A stretch of DNA of 64,000 nt from B30-G6 sp964633115 (GTDB lineage: Bacteria > Desulfobacterota > Desulfobacteria > Desulfobacterales > B30-G6). The stretch lies in the NCBI GenBank assembly GCA_964633115.1, contig CAZWEO010000013.1, positions 1 to 64,000 of the forward strand. Direction: 5' to 3'. Under the pieces are notes generated by a model. That model was not told the origin of the DNA. It ran no database searches and saw only the letters and a list, made by a program, of their open reading frames with translations. Below, piece after piece: positions 18,480-26,639 of this stretch (position 1 is the first letter of the stretch; each line of letters begins with the position of its first letter). The translations under genes and the position numbers were made by a program.

Positions 18480-19439
18480 ATGAAAAAAACGGGCTTTCTT
18501 TTTGATCAGCGCTATCTTCTGCATGACACAGGGCCATATCATCCGGAAGTTCCGGAAAGACTTCAGGCCATTTATCAGGGCATTGAAAATGGTGGACTGA
18601 TTCCCAAGCTTAGAATGATTACAGCGGATAGAGCCGATCTTAAATGGGTGGAGTCAGTTCACAGTACTGATTATATCCGTAGGTTTGAAGAGGTTTGCTA
18701 TGCTGGCAAACCTACCATGGATTCCCCGGACAACCGCATGTGTACCGAAACGTTCGAAACAGCCTTGCTAGCGGTTGGCGGCGTGCTTAAGGTGGTGGAT
18801 CTCGTCATGCAGGATGAGCTTGACAATGCTTTTTGTGCGATCAGGCCTCCGGGTCATCATGCTGAGGTATCGGAAGCTATGGGGTTCTGCTATTTTAACA
18901 ATGTTGCCATTGCAGCCAGATATCTACAACAACAATGGCACATATCCAAGGTTGGTATAATTGACTTTGATGTTCATCATGGTAATGGCACCCAACATAT
19001 ATTTGAAAAGGATGCATCGGTTTTTTATTATTCTATTCATCAACATCCCTCTTTTGCATATCCAGGTACCGGACGAGAATTTGAAAAGGGATCTGTGGAC
19101 GGTCTCGGATTTACCAAGAATACGCCGGTGTTACCCGGGCAGGGGGATGAAGAATATCGTCAATATTTGCGACGTGATTTAGAGCCGGCCTTTGATGAAT
19201 TTCAACCGGATATGATCTTAATCTCGGCCGGCTTTGATGGCCACATGGACGATGACATGTCAGATGTCAGACTTTCGACAGATGCCTTTTCATGGATCAT
19301 GGAATCCATTTTTCAAATGGCTGAGAAATACTCAAACGGAAAATTGATATCAATTTTAGAAGGCGGTTACAGTCTAAAACGACTACCGGAACTTGCTAGC
19401 AACCATGTCCAAATTCTCATGAACGGACGAATAAAATGA
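18480..19439 (+). CDS. Histone-deacetylase-family (AcuC-like) deacetylase
   Basis: A 319-residue zinc-dependent deacetylase of the arginase/HDAC fold. The tandem catalytic His126-His127 are in PPGHHAE. The zinc ligands are Asp164 and His166 in DFDVHHGNG and Asp253 in SAGFDGH. Bacterial relatives include AcuC, which removes acetyl groups from acetyl-CoA synthetase, and amidohydrolases of acetylpolyamines. The next gene encodes a CBS-ACT protein like AcuB, which favours the AcuC role. The start ATG follows a weak ribosome site. Confidence 0.85.
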   Translation: MKKTGFLFDQRYLLHDTGPYHPEVPERLQAIYQGIENGGLIPKLRMITADRADLKWVESVHSTDYIRRFEEVCYAGKPTMDSPDNRMCTETFETALLAVGGVLKVVDLVMQDELDNAFCAIRPPGHHAEVSEAMGFCYFNNVAIAARYLQQQWHISKVGIIDFDVHHGNGTQHIFEKDASVFYYSIHQHPSFAYPGTGREFEKGSVDGLGFTKNTPVLPGQGDEEYRQYLRRDLEPAFDEFQPDMILISAGFDGHMDDDMSDVRLSTDAFSWIMESIFQMAEKYSNGKLISILEGGYSLKRLPELASNHVQILMNGRIK

Positions 19440-19551
19440 ATCATGGTTAGAATTAAGTAGGGATTGGCGGTTGCATTTAACGAGGCGTAGTTTAAAACCG
19501 TCGACACATGTAAGATTCATTTTTAAAAAAGACTAAAAGGGGGAGGTCCCA

Positions 19552-20229
19552 ATGTTTGTCAGTAGATCAATGACAAGTAAGGTGATAACAATTCAAACGC
19601 ATGAAACAATACTGGAAGCCCAGAAAAAAATGGCGATCCACCGGATTCGGCATTTGCCGGTAATTGATGCCGATGACCGCTTAATCGGTGTCGTCACAGA
19701 TCGAGATGTGCGTAGTGTTCTGCCGTATGATTGCTATAAGGATCCAGATTGTTCTGAGGAAAAAGAGAAGGCCGCAGGGTGCAAGATTGAAGAGATTATG
19801 ACCAAGGATCCCATCACCATCTCGCCATCTGACACAATCCAGGATACACTGCTCCTGATACAGGAAAAGCGTGTGGGAGCCTTCCCGGTGGTGGATGTCG
19901 ACGGTAAACTCAAAGGCATCATTTCCGTGCGGGATTTACTGCGGGCCTTTATCAATGTTTTGGGTATCGGTGAACCCGGTATGCTGCTGTGTATCCTGGT
20001 GGAAGAAGGGGTGGGGCAATTAAAAAAGATTGTCGATGCCATCACCGAAGAAGGTATTTCCTTTGGTAGTATATTGGTTGCCAGGTATTGGGAGGAAGAC
20101 AAACGGGCCGTTTTCCCATATTTATTGACGCAAAACATTAGTCGGGTAAAAAGAAAGCTCACCGATATGGGCTATACTCTGCTGGAACCCATGGATTGGT
20201 ATCTGGATCAGTTGCCCAAGCACGAATAA
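19552..20229 (+). CDS. CBS-pair plus ACT-like protein (AcuB-like)
   Basis: A 225-residue regulator with two CBS motifs (about residues 1-60 and 78-135; RHLPVID and GAFPVVDVDGKLKGIISVRDLL). An ACT-like C-terminal domain follows (about 143-215). CBS pairs sense adenosyl nucleotides. The same domain order is found in AcuB of the Bacillus acuABC operon. A good GGGGGAGG ribosome site precedes ATG. A cysteine-containing insert (DCYKDPDCSEEKEKAAGC) lies between the two CBS motifs and might bind metal, which is inference. Confidence 0.75.
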   Translation: MFVSRSMTSKVITIQTHETILEAQKKMAIHRIRHLPVIDADDRLIGVVTDRDVRSVLPYDCYKDPDCSEEKEKAAGCKIEEIMTKDPITISPSDTIQDTLLLIQEKRVGAFPVVDVDGKLKGIISVRDLLRAFINVLGIGEPGMLLCILVEEGVGQLKKIVDAITEEGISFGSILVARYWEEDKRAVFPYLLTQNISRVKRKLTDMGYTLLEPMDWYLDQLPKHE

Positions 20230-20307
20230 TATCCGCAGATACATTTGTGGTTGTATGCTAACTATCATGGGTCAAAATTACTTCCATTTTATTCCTAATA
20301 TTTCCTA

Positions 20308-21183
20308 TTGAATGCCAAAGAAGATACTATCCAAAATCCATATGGAGAGTTGTTTATTTATTATCTTCAGGGGTGTCTGATGCGTGAATGTAGTATCCAT
20401 GATCCCGCCTTCATCGGTAACTGGGAAGAGGATGGCTACAGCTTTCTTTTTTTTAGTTGCCAATCAAATTCGGAAGTTGCATCCTTGCTTCAAAGTCAAC
20501 CTCAACTGAAGCTTCTAGATCAATTCCAAATGTCTTATGAGGAATGGCACGGCCAGCCGGTTGTGCCCATTCGAATTGGGCGGCTACATATTGTTCCGCC
20601 GTGGCTAGCAAAAATTAGTCAGACACCTGATCCTGATATAACAATATCTATAACAGATGCGGATACAATTGAGATCCTTTTGGATCCAGGTGTTGTATTT
20701 GGTACCGGTACGCATGCCACCACGCGCCATTGCATCGAAGCTATACAAATGTTGGTAGACAACGAATCCATTGACACAGCCGTAGATATCGGCACCGGAA
20801 CCGGTTTGCTCGCCATCGCGGCTGTTAAGTTGGGCTGCAAAAAAGCATTGGCTCTTGATCTAAATCTATTGGCCGCAAAGACCGCTGCCACAAACATTCG
20901 TATCAATGCTCTGGAAGAGCGAATTGTCGCTATTCAAGGATCTGCGGAGAATTTTGTGGACTTAACGAGCGATCTTGTGATATCCAATATACATTACGAT
21001 GTCATGAAACGGTTGCTAGAACGGGGCTGCTTTTTGCCTACCAAATATGTTATTCTTTCGGGCCTGCTTCGCAGCCAAGCTACTCAATTGGAAACTTTGT
21101 TGCAAAAGGCATCGATCCAAATTCTGAAAAAATGGGACTCCCGGGGGATTTGGCACTCCTATCTTGGGCGAGTTTTAAAGTAG
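20308..21183 (+). CDS. PrmA-like (ribosomal protein L11) methyltransferase
   Basis: A 291-residue SAM-dependent methyltransferase. The C-terminal class I Rossmann domain shows DPGVVFGTGTHATTRHC and the SAM motif I DIGTGTGLLAIAAVKLG. These, with SNIHYDVM in place of the usual NI.a..l, match the PrmA family that trimethylates ribosomal protein L11. The N-terminal domain is divergent, so another protein substrate is possible. The frame opens with TTG 20308; the first in-frame ATG is much further in. Confidence 0.75.
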   Translation: MNAKEDTIQNPYGELFIYYLQGCLMRECSIHDPAFIGNWEEDGYSFLFFSCQSNSEVASLLQSQPQLKLLDQFQMSYEEWHGQPVVPIRIGRLHIVPPWLAKISQTPDPDITISITDADTIEILLDPGVVFGTGTHATTRHCIEAIQMLVDNESIDTAVDIGTGTGLLAIAAVKLGCKKALALDLNLLAAKTAATNIRINALEERIVAIQGSAENFVDLTSDLVISNIHYDVMKRLLERGCFLPTKYVILSGLLRSQATQLETLLQKASIQILKKWDSRGIWHSYLGRVLK

Positions 21184-21283
21184 ATGTTGGAGGAAATCCG
21201 CACTTAAAGTCTGAATTGAGCGATTATTTAAATTCATTCTTTGCAGATCGGCCATGCACATTTTTAGGTGATTGAGAGGCTTA

Positions 21284-22123
21284 ATGATTATTACATGCTG
21301 GGGTTCCAGAGGATCGATACCGGTTTCCGGCAAGGAGTATATTAAATACGGTGGCGATACGACCTGCCTCGAAATTCGATCACAGAGTGGCGACATTATT
21401 ATTGTCGATGCCGGTACCGGAATTCGAAGGCTTGGTAACAAGTTAATCAAAGAAGAGGCCTATTTCTACAATTTTATCTTTACGCACGCTCACTGGGATC
21501 ACATTATGGGGCTTCCTTTTTTTAAGCCTCTCTTCAACAGCAAAACTAAAATAAAAGTATTTCGCTGCCCTTATGCTGGCATGTATGCTGAAAAGATGAT
21601 TACCCGGGTTTTAACACCACCACATTTCCCCGTAAAATATTCCGATTTGAGTGCTGAATTTACTTATGAGGAAGGCTGCCCGCATCCCTTTCAAATTGGT
21701 TCGGTAACAGTGGTTCCGATTCACTTAAGTCATCCCAATGGTGGTAGAGGCTTTAAGTTTATTGAGGATCAAAAGACCTTTGTTTTCCTAACGGACAATG
21801 AGTTGGGTTTTATGCATCCCAATGGATTGACCTTGGCAGATTACGCCGAATTCTCATCGCAAGCAGATCTACTGATTCATGATGCCGAGTACACACCCGA
21901 GGAATACAAAAGTTTTGTTGAATGGGGCCATTCGTCTTATGCCGATGTCCTTGAACTTGCATCTCGTGCCAATGTAAAAAAGCTGGGTTTGTTTCACCTG
22001 AACCAGGCGCGTAGCGATGATGCCATGGACCAGATTGTAGACGTCTGCCGTCAGACCATCGATAAAAATAATTTCGGCTTTGAGTGTCTAGCGGTAGGCA
22101 GTGATATGACCTTTGAACTATGA
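21284..22123 (+). CDS. Metallo-beta-lactamase-fold hydrolase
   Basis: A 279-residue MBL-fold hydrolase related to the RNase Z/PhnP branch. It opens WGSRGSIPVSGKEYIKYGG and carries the metal motif THAHWDHIMGLPFF (HxHxDH). Further ligands are in HLSHPNGG, FLTDNE and the late HDAEY. Its natural substrate (phosphodiester or other) cannot be told. ATG 21284 follows GAGAGG. Its stop overlaps the next gene's start (ATGA), so the two are translationally coupled. Confidence 0.8.
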   Translation: MIITCWGSRGSIPVSGKEYIKYGGDTTCLEIRSQSGDIIIVDAGTGIRRLGNKLIKEEAYFYNFIFTHAHWDHIMGLPFFKPLFNSKTKIKVFRCPYAGMYAEKMITRVLTPPHFPVKYSDLSAEFTYEEGCPHPFQIGSVTVVPIHLSHPNGGRGFKFIEDQKTFVFLTDNELGFMHPNGLTLADYAEFSSQADLLIHDAEYTPEEYKSFVEWGHSSYADVLELASRANVKKLGLFHLNQARSDDAMDQIVDVCRQTIDKNNFGFECLAVGSDMTFEL

Positions 22124-23679
22124 CGGACTATTTCGACAGTTGGGTTCGGACCGTCAACTTGCCCCCACCCAGCCTACAAGACAATACCGCTGATTGCGAC
22201 CGTCTGGTTAATTTCCTGAAACAACATCTCCGCACGAATCGTATAGCTATCGACATTCACGCCTTGCAAGAACTACCGTTTCAACTAAGGGCTTGGAAAT
22301 ATGGCCTGCGCTGCGTGGTGGTAAAAGATCCCTATACCAGCCAGTGGTATCTAACAGGGATATCCGATCCAAACATGGACCGTTGTCTTGCCGGTGCCGC
22401 CGTTGATTTAGGCACCTCACGGGTGGCCCTCAGACTGGTGGATCTCTCCACAGGCAATTCACTTTACGAAACGTCATTTGATAATCCGCAATTGAATGTG
22501 GGCCCCGACATTCTAACACGCATACATGCCTGTGATCAGCCAGGCGGCCTTGAAGAACTCAACCAAATAATTATTCGTGAGTTAAATCAGCAGATTCAGT
22601 CTGCTTGCCATGCCTGTGGTTTGAATACTACCGATCTCTATTTCATGACACTTGCAGGTAATACCTGCATGACACATCTGTTTATGGGACTAACGCCCAA
22701 ATGGATTATCCGAGAACCGTATATACCTGTCACCAATACACCGGATATTGAACGTGCCGGCGTATATGGTTTAAATATTCATTCAGGCGGACGAATTTTC
22801 ATTTTTCCCAATATCGGCAGTTATTTTGGCGGTGATCTCATCGCTGGAATATTGCAAAGTGAGCTCAATCGCGAAACAGAAACCGCTATCTTGGTAGATG
22901 TAGGGACCAACGCCGAGGTTGTACTGGGCAATGATAGTTGGCTAATGGCGTGTGCTGGTGCTGCCGGTCCGGCCTTAGAAAGCGGTGTGACTCAGATTGG
23001 GATGATGGCTGGCCCTGGTGTTGTAGACCGGATTCGTATCGATTCGAAAACGCATACGATTCAAGTTGGCACCATCGATGATTTGCCACCTACGGGTATC
23101 TGTGGATCCGGAATGATCGATCTGGCTGCCCAGCTATTTAAGGCGGGTATGATTGACCTGCGGGGACGATTTGTGCCCGAGGCATGCGGTCATAAGCTGC
23201 AAGTACATGCGGACATGCCCTATCTTGAAGTTGTATCGGCAAAAGACTCTGGCACTGGCTGTGCGCTTAATATTTCTCAGGCCGATATAGATAGCCTGAT
23301 TCGATCCAAGGCCGCCATGTATACGATCTTAGAGACGATTACTGAGTCGGTTGGTATGACCCTGGATGAACTCAAGACTTTTTATGTGGCCGGTACCTTT
23401 GGGGCCTATATTGATCCTGAATCTGCTGTGACTATTGGTATGCTTCCGGATTTGCCAAAAGGAACCTACAGAACTTTAGGTAATTCGTCGCTGGACGGTG
23501 CGACGAGGGTGTTAACATCTTGCGAGAGTATGAATCAGATCGAGCACATCAAATCAAAAATTACTTACCTGGAACTGAACGTCGACCAACAATTTATGAA
23601 TCGCTTTAGTGCGGCTAAGTTTTTGCCGCATACGGATAGGACTCGATTTCCATCGGTTATAACCTCGCATGAAATTTGA
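22120..23679 (+). CDS. ASKHA-domain RACo/RamA-like protein lacking the ferredoxin domain
   Basis: A 519-residue protein whose residues about 105-500 match the ASKHA (DUF4445) ATPase domain of RACo/RamA, which use ATP to reduce Co(II) corrinoid proteins. Visible motifs are AAVDLGTSRVALRLVDL (phosphate 1), ILVDVGTNAEVVLG, CAGAAGPALESG, TGICGSGMIDL and YVAGTFGAYIDP. The N-terminal 2Fe-2S ferredoxin domain of canonical RACo is absent; a short unrelated N-terminus is present instead. It may act with a separate electron donor or as a regulator of a corrinoid protein. It is coupled by ATGA overlap to the MBL hydrolase. Confidence 0.78.
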   Translation: MTDYFDSWVRTVNLPPPSLQDNTADCDRLVNFLKQHLRTNRIAIDIHALQELPFQLRAWKYGLRCVVVKDPYTSQWYLTGISDPNMDRCLAGAAVDLGTSRVALRLVDLSTGNSLYETSFDNPQLNVGPDILTRIHACDQPGGLEELNQIIIRELNQQIQSACHACGLNTTDLYFMTLAGNTCMTHLFMGLTPKWIIREPYIPVTNTPDIERAGVYGLNIHSGGRIFIFPNIGSYFGGDLIAGILQSELNRETETAILVDVGTNAEVVLGNDSWLMACAGAAGPALESGVTQIGMMAGPGVVDRIRIDSKTHTIQVGTIDDLPPTGICGSGMIDLAAQLFKAGMIDLRGRFVPEACGHKLQVHADMPYLEVVSAKDSGTGCALNISQADIDSLIRSKAAMYTILETITESVGMTLDELKTFYVAGTFGAYIDPESAVTIGMLPDLPKGTYRTLGNSSLDGATRVLTSCESMNQIEHIKSKITYLELNVDQQFMNRFSAAKFLPHTDRTRFPSVITSHEI

Positions 23680-23717
23680 TGAAAATATCTTTACTTCTTT
23701 AAACGTATCTCTATCGG

Positions 23718-23927
23718 AACATATTCATTAGAAACAGTCAGTCGTATTTGGGTACAGTTCTCCCTTCCCAAAAACCTGGGTTATTAAAAACCTTCTATGC
23801 TGATACATGTTTCTAATGTTAAAAAGATTGATTTTGAATGAGACCGAAGAGTCAGCCTTGTGTTATCGTAGTTTCATTTTCGTGGTCTAGGCCAACAATT
23901 TGTTGTTCACCTGGCTGACCGATCATA
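23718..23927. repeat. Inverted-repeat element, copy B
   Basis: Same plan as 13357-13547: ACATATTCATTAGAAACA (23718-23735), a 72-base unrelated interior, TGTTTCTAATGT (23808-23819), then the 77-base block (23851-23927) identical to copy A with GTCAGCC/GGCTGAC ends. It abuts, and seems to have replaced, the start of a gamma-carbonic anhydrase gene. Confidence 0.8.
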
Positions 23928-24234
23928 CAAAGGGGCCTCTCCTGAAATTCATCCTGAAGCCTTTATCGCGTCATCGGCCGTCATCATTGGTAATGTAGAG
24001 ATCAAAAAGGGGGCTAGCATCTGGTATGGCAGTGTTGTCCGCGGGGATATCGAATCCATAACTATCGGTGAGAATACCAATATCCAAGACAACTGCACCG
24101 TACATACCGAGGTAGGGTTTCCAACGGTGATCGGCAACAATACTAGTGTGGGCCACAATGCAGTGGTACATGGGTGTACAGTCGAAGATGACTGCCTTAT
24201 CGGAATTGGTGCCATCGTGAAATCGAAATCTTGA
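23926..24234 (+). pseudogene. Gamma-carbonic-anhydrase-like protein, truncated at both ends
   Basis: The frame gives YKGASPEIHPEAFIASSAV, GASIWYGSVVRGDIESI and TNIQDNCTVHTE, then VIGNNTSVGHNAVVHGC: the left-handed beta-helix of the gamma-CA/YrdA family with its His ligands. The first few residues and any ATG, GTG or TTG start are missing, because the open frame runs back into the repeat element to a TAG. The 3' part stops at GAIVKSKS, about 60 residues short. It is most likely dead, beheaded by the element at 23718-23927. Its stop lies 10 bases before the peroxiredoxin gene. Confidence 0.8.
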
Positions 24235-24244
24235 AGGAATTTTA

Positions 24245-24784
24245 ATGATTATAGACAGCCAAACATTAAAAAAACTAGGCCGCCAAAAAATAGTAGGTGC
24301 AAAAGGAAACTCGAAGACGCTATCTCTATTGTGGAAAAACAAAAGAGTTGTCTTGGTATTTATCCGGCATTTTGGCTGAATGATTAGTCGTCGGCAGGTT
24401 GCCGATCTAAATAACAACACGAAGGCTTTTCGACGTGCAAAGGTGCAATTGGTGATAATTGGCAACGGGCCGCATAAGTTCATTGGGCCTTTCAGGGAAT
24501 CCACCGAATACAAGGGTCCCTTATTCACTGATCCGACGCTGGAAAGTCACAATATATTAGGGTTTAAAAAAGGCATTACCTCTATGCTGGGGCTTGATCC
24601 GCTGAAAGCGGGAATTCGTGCGCTGGGTACCGGCCACCTGCAGAAGGGGATTCAAGGCCCACCTACCCAGCAGGGCGGGGTCTTGGTTGTGGGACCTGGT
24701 AATGTTGTTCACTACCTGTATCGCAGCCAGAAAGCCGGCGACCATCCCACGGTTGAGGAAATTCTCCAAGCTTGTGAGGTGTAA
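24245..24784 (+). CDS. Peroxiredoxin-like (AhpC/TSA, Prx-like2) selenoprotein, Sec45
   Basis: A 179-residue thioredoxin-fold protein read through an in-frame TGA at 24377-24379. The first 44 residues end in VVLVFIRHFG; after the UGA the frame continues MISRRQVADL and then VQLVIIGNGPHKFIGPFR, TDPTLESHNILG and GGVLVVGPGNVVHYLYRS. In this family the motif is RHFGCPFC, so the UGA sits exactly at the peroxidatic Cys and the partner Cys is Ser (U-x-x-S). Both halves belong to one family in one frame, and a SECIS-like hairpin starts 11 bases after the UGA. AAGGA precedes ATG 24245. An ordinary caller would report only a 134-residue ORF from ATG 24380. It probably reduces peroxides or similar thiol substrates; a pseudogene is the alternative. 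Confidence 0.8.
24391..24405 (+). promoter_or_regulatory. SECIS-like hairpin for UGA 24377
   Basis: A perfect 6-bp stem TCGGCA/TGCCGA with a GGT loop, extended by a G-T wobble. The loop begins 17 bases after the UGA. The loop and stem length are the same as in the hairpin at 10135-10149, although the stems differ in sequence. Confidence 0.65.
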
Positions 24785-24951
24785 CGCCTCCCAGCTACTG
24801 CGAGTTGGAGCGACTGTTTTTAGAACCCTTCATTGAAAGCGATTTCTTTACATTTAAGGCCGAAGTTGTTACACCATTATATAGTTTGGGGGCAGGTATT
24901 TTTAGCTTTTTGTTTTGAGTGGTTACACCCATAGCAAGAAGGAGATGTTTG

Positions 24952-26619
24952 ATGGCTGAGCGCATGAATCGTGCGGACAATTTCTGGTACTGCATGGACG
25001 AACCTTCCAACCTGATGGTAATCACCGCCTTTATGGAGTTTAAGGAACCCCTTGACTACAAACGTCTTTATGCCACCATTGAGAGTCGCTTGGCTTCCTT
25101 TCCCCGGTTTCAAAAAAAGGTTGTGCGCCCCACGACAGGCGTCGGCATACCCACCTGGGAGACGGATCCGAACTACGATCTCCGGTTTCACTTGCAGCGC
25201 ATAGCTCTTCCCGCCCCAGGCGACAAGCAGGAACTCCAGGAAATGATCGCCAACCTGATGGTCACACCGCTGGTGTCAAACCGGCCGCTGTGGCAGGTGC
25301 ACCTCATCGAGAACTACGGAAAAGGGTGTGTTCTTTTTTTCAGGATTCACCATTGCATCGCCGACGGCATCGCCCTGATCCACGTCCTGCTGTCCACGGC
25401 AGACACGGACCCCGATGCGCCCTGGCCCAAACTTAGCGAGAAAAAGAAAACCAGCACCCTGCAATTCGATCCGATGTTCCAGGTCCATTCGGCCGTCAAC
25501 GGCATTAAACAGACATTCAGCTATGCTCAGAACCTGGGCAAGAAACTAACCACGGAAATGGAGAAGGTCGTTTCAGATCCCGCCCGGCTGAAACAGCTGG
25601 TCAAAACCTCCAGCCGCCTGCCGACTGATATCACCTCGGTGCTTTCCAAACATACCATCATGAAGTCCGATCCCAATACCGCATTTAAAGGTAAGCTGGG
25701 CGTCCGCAAGAAAGTTGCCTGGACGGAACCCATGGCCCTAGATCACATCAAAAAGGTGGGCAAAGCCATCAAAACCGCGACCCTCAACGATGTACTCATT
25801 GCAACGGTTACCGCTGCCATGCGCCGCTACCTGAAAACCAGAAACACCCCGGTCAACGAACTCGACCTGCGCGTGACCATTCCGGTGAATATTCGCAAAC
25901 CTGGCACCGAGTTTGAGTTGGGCAATAAATTCAGCCTGGTCTTTTTACCCCTGCCGGTACATCTCGAGGATCCGGTCCTGCGCTTAAAAGAGGTAAAGCA
26001 GCGCATGGACCGGCTAAAAAAATCACCGGACCCGTATATAAATTTTGGACTGCTAAGCTCCATCGGCTACCTGCCGCCCGCCATAGCCAAAAAGGCGGCG
26101 GCCTTGTTTGGCAACAAAGCTTCCGGTGTTTTGACCAATGTGCCAGGCCCGCGGCAACCGCTCTATTTTGCCGGGAAAAAAATCGACAAATTCATGTTCT
26201 GGGTGCCGCGTTCCGGCCATATCGGGCTGGGGATCAGCATTCTCAGCTACAATAATAACGTTATCGTGGGCATTGCGTCCGATGAGGGCTTGATGCCGGA
26301 CCCGGAGGTTCTGCTGGAAGGATTTGAGGATGAATTCAACCACCTCCTGGAATTGGTTCAATCCGGAAAAATTGAAGATAAACCGCTCGTATTACATGAC
26401 CGCTACCAGGAAACGCAGGCAGCCGCCGAAGCCCAAGAATCGAAACAAAGCCGGGAGGAGCCATATCCGGTCGTGTGCAAGGCCATAACCAAGAGCGGTA
26501 AGCCCTGTAAAAACAGGGTGCGGGCCGGCATTGAGTATTGCAGTGTTCACCAGCGTCAGTCAAAAACGGATAATCGGCTGAAGGACGTGGCTCAAATCGT
26601 CAAAGATTTATCCGGTTAA
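24952..26619 (+). CDS. Wax ester synthase/diacylglycerol acyltransferase (WS/DGAT)
   Basis: A 555-residue bifunctional acyltransferase. It esterifies acyl-CoA with fatty alcohol (wax ester) or diacylglycerol (TAG). The catalytic HHxxxDG motif is His133-His134-CIA-Asp138-Gly139 (RIHHCIADG). Later family motifs are PLWQVHLIE, LNDVLIATV, the conserved VPVNIR-like region and LTNVPGPRQPLY. After the usual end, about 60 extra residues carry CKAITKSGKPCKN and YCSVHQ, a Cys-Cys-Cys-His knuckle that may bind zinc. ATG 24952 follows AAGGAG. It is 20 bases upstream of an alcohol dehydrogenase gene and opens the neutral-lipid island. Confidence 0.9.
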   Translation: MAERMNRADNFWYCMDEPSNLMVITAFMEFKEPLDYKRLYATIESRLASFPRFQKKVVRPTTGVGIPTWETDPNYDLRFHLQRIALPAPGDKQELQEMIANLMVTPLVSNRPLWQVHLIENYGKGCVLFFRIHHCIADGIALIHVLLSTADTDPDAPWPKLSEKKKTSTLQFDPMFQVHSAVNGIKQTFSYAQNLGKKLTTEMEKVVSDPARLKQLVKTSSRLPTDITSVLSKHTIMKSDPNTAFKGKLGVRKKVAWTEPMALDHIKKVGKAIKTATLNDVLIATVTAAMRRYLKTRNTPVNELDLRVTIPVNIRKPGTEFELGNKFSLVFLPLPVHLEDPVLRLKEVKQRMDRLKKSPDPYINFGLLSSIGYLPPAIAKKAAALFGNKASGVLTNVPGPRQPLYFAGKKIDKFMFWVPRSGHIGLGISILSYNNNVIVGIASDEGLMPDPEVLLEGFEDEFNHLLELVQSGKIEDKPLVLHDRYQETQAAAEAQESKQSREEPYPVVCKAITKSGKPCKNRVRAGIEYCSVHQRQSKTDNRLKDVAQIVKDLSG

Positions 26620-26639
26620 AAAACGAGGGAGGGGCTGTT

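Noticed and set aside
9535..24860. GCGATTTCTTTACATT shared by 9539 and 24839
   Set aside because: A 16-base match of simple AT-rich sequence with no shared context; not enough to call a regulatory box.
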